From positions 5,090 through 12,194 of the forward strand of contig MFMA01000005.1 in the NCBI GenBank assembly GCA_001783355.1: a stretch of DNA of 7,105 bases. Direction: 5' to 3'. The stretch is from Candidatus Kaiserbacteria bacterium RIFCSPLOWO2_01_FULL_54_20 (GTDB lineage: Bacteria; Patescibacteriota; Minisyncoccia; Phycocordibacterales; UBA2100). Under the pieces are notes generated by a model that made no database searches, was not told where the DNA came from, and saw only the letters and a list, made by a program, of their open reading frames with translations. Made by a program: the position numbers and the translations under genes. Shown here one piece after another: positions 5,964 through 7,105 of the stretch (the first letter of the stretch is position 1; each line of letters opens with the position of its first letter).

Positions 5964-5972
5964 AATAACGGA

Positions 5973-7105
5973 TCAGAACCAGGACAAAACGTGTAGAAAG
6001 CTGGTCTGTATCACTTTGGTGACGGCAGACACCAGCGAGCCGATGGCTTTTTTGATCTTCGCCACCACACCTTGCGGCTCGGAGGTATCTTCTTCTATGC
6101 TCTCACCACTCGCGCTGCCCGATGCAGTGCTGGATGCGTCCTCTGATCCGGATGCGGCAGCAATCCCTCCGCCACCGGTCGTCTGCCCCTGCGAATTACT
6201 GATCACGCCCGTTGCGCCGGATGCTGGCGACGAAGTGCCGTCTCCCGAGGAGAACGTCTGGGCTTGCGAGAAATCTCCGCCCGAGCCTTGAGTTGATTGA
6301 AATTCGTCATCAGGGATCTCTGTGGGCAACGCCTCCGGGTCGCCGGCCGCAAGTAATTTGTCTTGGGGCTCCAGGAAAAATCTCAACGCTTTTCTCGCCT
6401 CCTCCGCGGCTTTCTCTTCTTCCGAAAGCTCCCTGTCACCGGACGGCACGAGTGTGGAACTGAAGAGGTCTGACACTATGTTCAGCACGTCGCGAACGCC
6501 ATCTGTGAAGTTCGCGGCGGTGTTGGTAATTGAGTTTCGCAATACTGTCGTCTTTGGCGCGGTCTTCGGCCGCGCGCTGGTGTTGAGTTTCTCGAACGTA
6601 TCCACTAGAACGAGCACGGCCCTTTGTTCTGCTGTGAGCTTTGCGTTCTTGCTGAGCTGTGAAATGGAACCGTACGGCGTTTGCAGTGGCTGCGCGAACG
6701 TGTTTTGCGAATCAAGCGAATCGTAATAGGGATTCGTCACCGGTGATGGGCCGTATGTCCCCGGGGCATACGCGACGCTTCCTCCCGCCGGAGCGGGATT
6801 GTAGGACGACCCGCTGTACGACGATCCGCTGATCCCCGAATAACTATCCAGGAGTCCGGTCGGCGAATAGTCCGGCACAGGCGGTGTTTTGCCGTAGTTG
6901 CTGTAATTACTACTGTAGTTATCAGCGGGTCCCCTCGCTATGTCTCCGATCCGGTCACCTGCTGAAGGGCCGGGTGGCGGAGGCGGTGGGGTGTTCTCGG
7001 GTGGAGCCGGCTGCTGAGGTGACGGGGTGGGCGGTTGAGCTGGCTGCTGTTCTACGGGGGGAGGTAATTGTTCACGAGGAGGGGGCAGTGGATCAGGTGC
7101 TGGGG
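5973..7105 (-). CDS. Low-complexity Pro/Ser/Gly/Tyr-rich protein, C-terminal part (runs off right edge)
   Basis: The reverse strand stays open from the right edge to the TGA at 5975-5973, giving 376 visible residues; the true start lies outside. A GTG at 6878 is in frame, but the frame continues upstream with a clear domain, so it is not the start. Order from the N-terminal side: about 49 residues with 24 prolines (Gln/Pro/Glu linker, including a run of six prolines); a Tyr/Ser/Asn/Gly-rich stretch (about 6945-6700); a helical, charged middle segment (TAEQRAVLVLVDTFEKL to SEEEKAAEEARKALRFFLEP); a Ser/Gly/Thr/Ala-rich stretch (about 6300-6080); and a C-terminal amphipathic helix ending SFLHVLSWF. 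No family is recognised. The composition suggests an extracytoplasmic or cell-surface protein, but no signal peptide can be seen because the N-terminus is missing. Codon use is GC-rich like its neighbours. Confidence 0.8.
   Translation of the reverse strand, partial: PAPDPLPPPREQLPPPVEQQPAQPPTPSPQQPAPPENTPPPPPPGPSAGDRIGDIARGPADNYSSNYSNYGKTPPVPDYSPTGLLDSYSGISGSSYSGSSYNPAPAGGSVAYAPGTYGPSPVTNPYYDSLDSQNTFAQPLQTPYGSISQLSKNAKLTAEQRAVLVLVDTFEKLNTSARPKTAPKTTVLRNSITNTAANFTDGVRDVLNIVSDLFSSTLVPSGDRELSEEEKAAEEARKALRFFLEPQDKLLAAGDPEALPTEIPDDEFQSTQGSGGDFSQAQTFSSGDGTSSPASGATGVISNSQGQTTGGGGIAAASGSEDASSTASGSASGESIEEDTSEPQGVVAKIKKAIGSLVSAVTKVIQTSFLHVLSWF

Larger units (their letters stand above)
5667..5972. 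other. Intergenic stretch without a confident gene
   Basis: About 300 bases between the terminator pair and the end of the minus-strand gene. Both strands carry short overlapping open frames: 55 codons on plus from ATG 5693, and 63 codons on minus from TTG 5914 without a ribosome binding site. Neither is recognisable. A weak hairpin is possible around 5802-5835 (GATCC with GGATC). A TATAGAAT at 5890-5897 resembles a -10 element but has no -35. A short imperfect tandem repeat ends the stretch. Confidence 0.5.

Noticed and set aside
5960..5968. DnaA-box-like TTATTCACA on the minus strand
   Set aside because: A single match to the loose consensus is expected by chance; no cluster, AT-rich unwinding region or dnaA/dnaN gene is nearby.

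Overview
The window looks like a chromosomal segment of a Patescibacteria (Candidate Phyla Radiation) bacterium, probably Parcubacteria-like. This is inferred from three things: the charged N-terminus and overall sequence of the type IV pilus ATPase, a DNA polymerase I that has lost its proofreading domain, and a compact gene layout. All complete genes end in TGA at sensible positions, so the standard bacterial code applies and not the TGA=Gly code of Gracilibacteria/Absconditabacteria. Base composition is moderately GC-rich by eye. No mobile element, CRISPR array, tRNA or rRNA was found.

Layout. (1) 1-1574, minus strand: the N-terminal 524 residues of DNA polymerase I (polA). The gene runs off the left edge, just before polymerase motif A. 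(2) 1575-1680: a divergent promoter region. (3) 1681-3372, plus strand: a complete PilB/GspE-type ATPase. It is coupled through an ATGA overlap to 3369-4085, a 238-residue protein of unknown function. (4) 4086-4521: about 435 bases without a recognised gene, but dense in RNA-like secondary structure. It holds two 5' hairpins, one able to hide a strong Shine-Dalgarno sequence, and then a 137-base element closed by a near-perfect 23-position inverted repeat with further hairpins inside. A second hairpin just before ruvB can be drawn in two competing forms. (5) 4522-5526, plus strand: a complete RuvB helicase. (6) 5590-5666: two strong hairpins between convergent genes, probably terminators. (7) 5667-5972: about 300 bases with only weak small ORFs and a short imperfect tandem repeat. 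(8) 5973-7105, minus strand: the C-terminal 376 residues of a low-complexity Pro/Ser/Gly/Tyr-rich protein that stays open to the right edge.

Functionally, polA and ruvB are housekeeping DNA replication/repair and recombination genes. PilB would power assembly of type IV pili, which these small host-associated bacteria are thought to use for attachment and DNA uptake. The most notable unexplained feature is the structured segment between the pilB operon and ruvB. It is best explained as an undescribed noncoding or leader RNA, with a small mobile element (MITE-like) or a basic mini-protein gene as alternatives.
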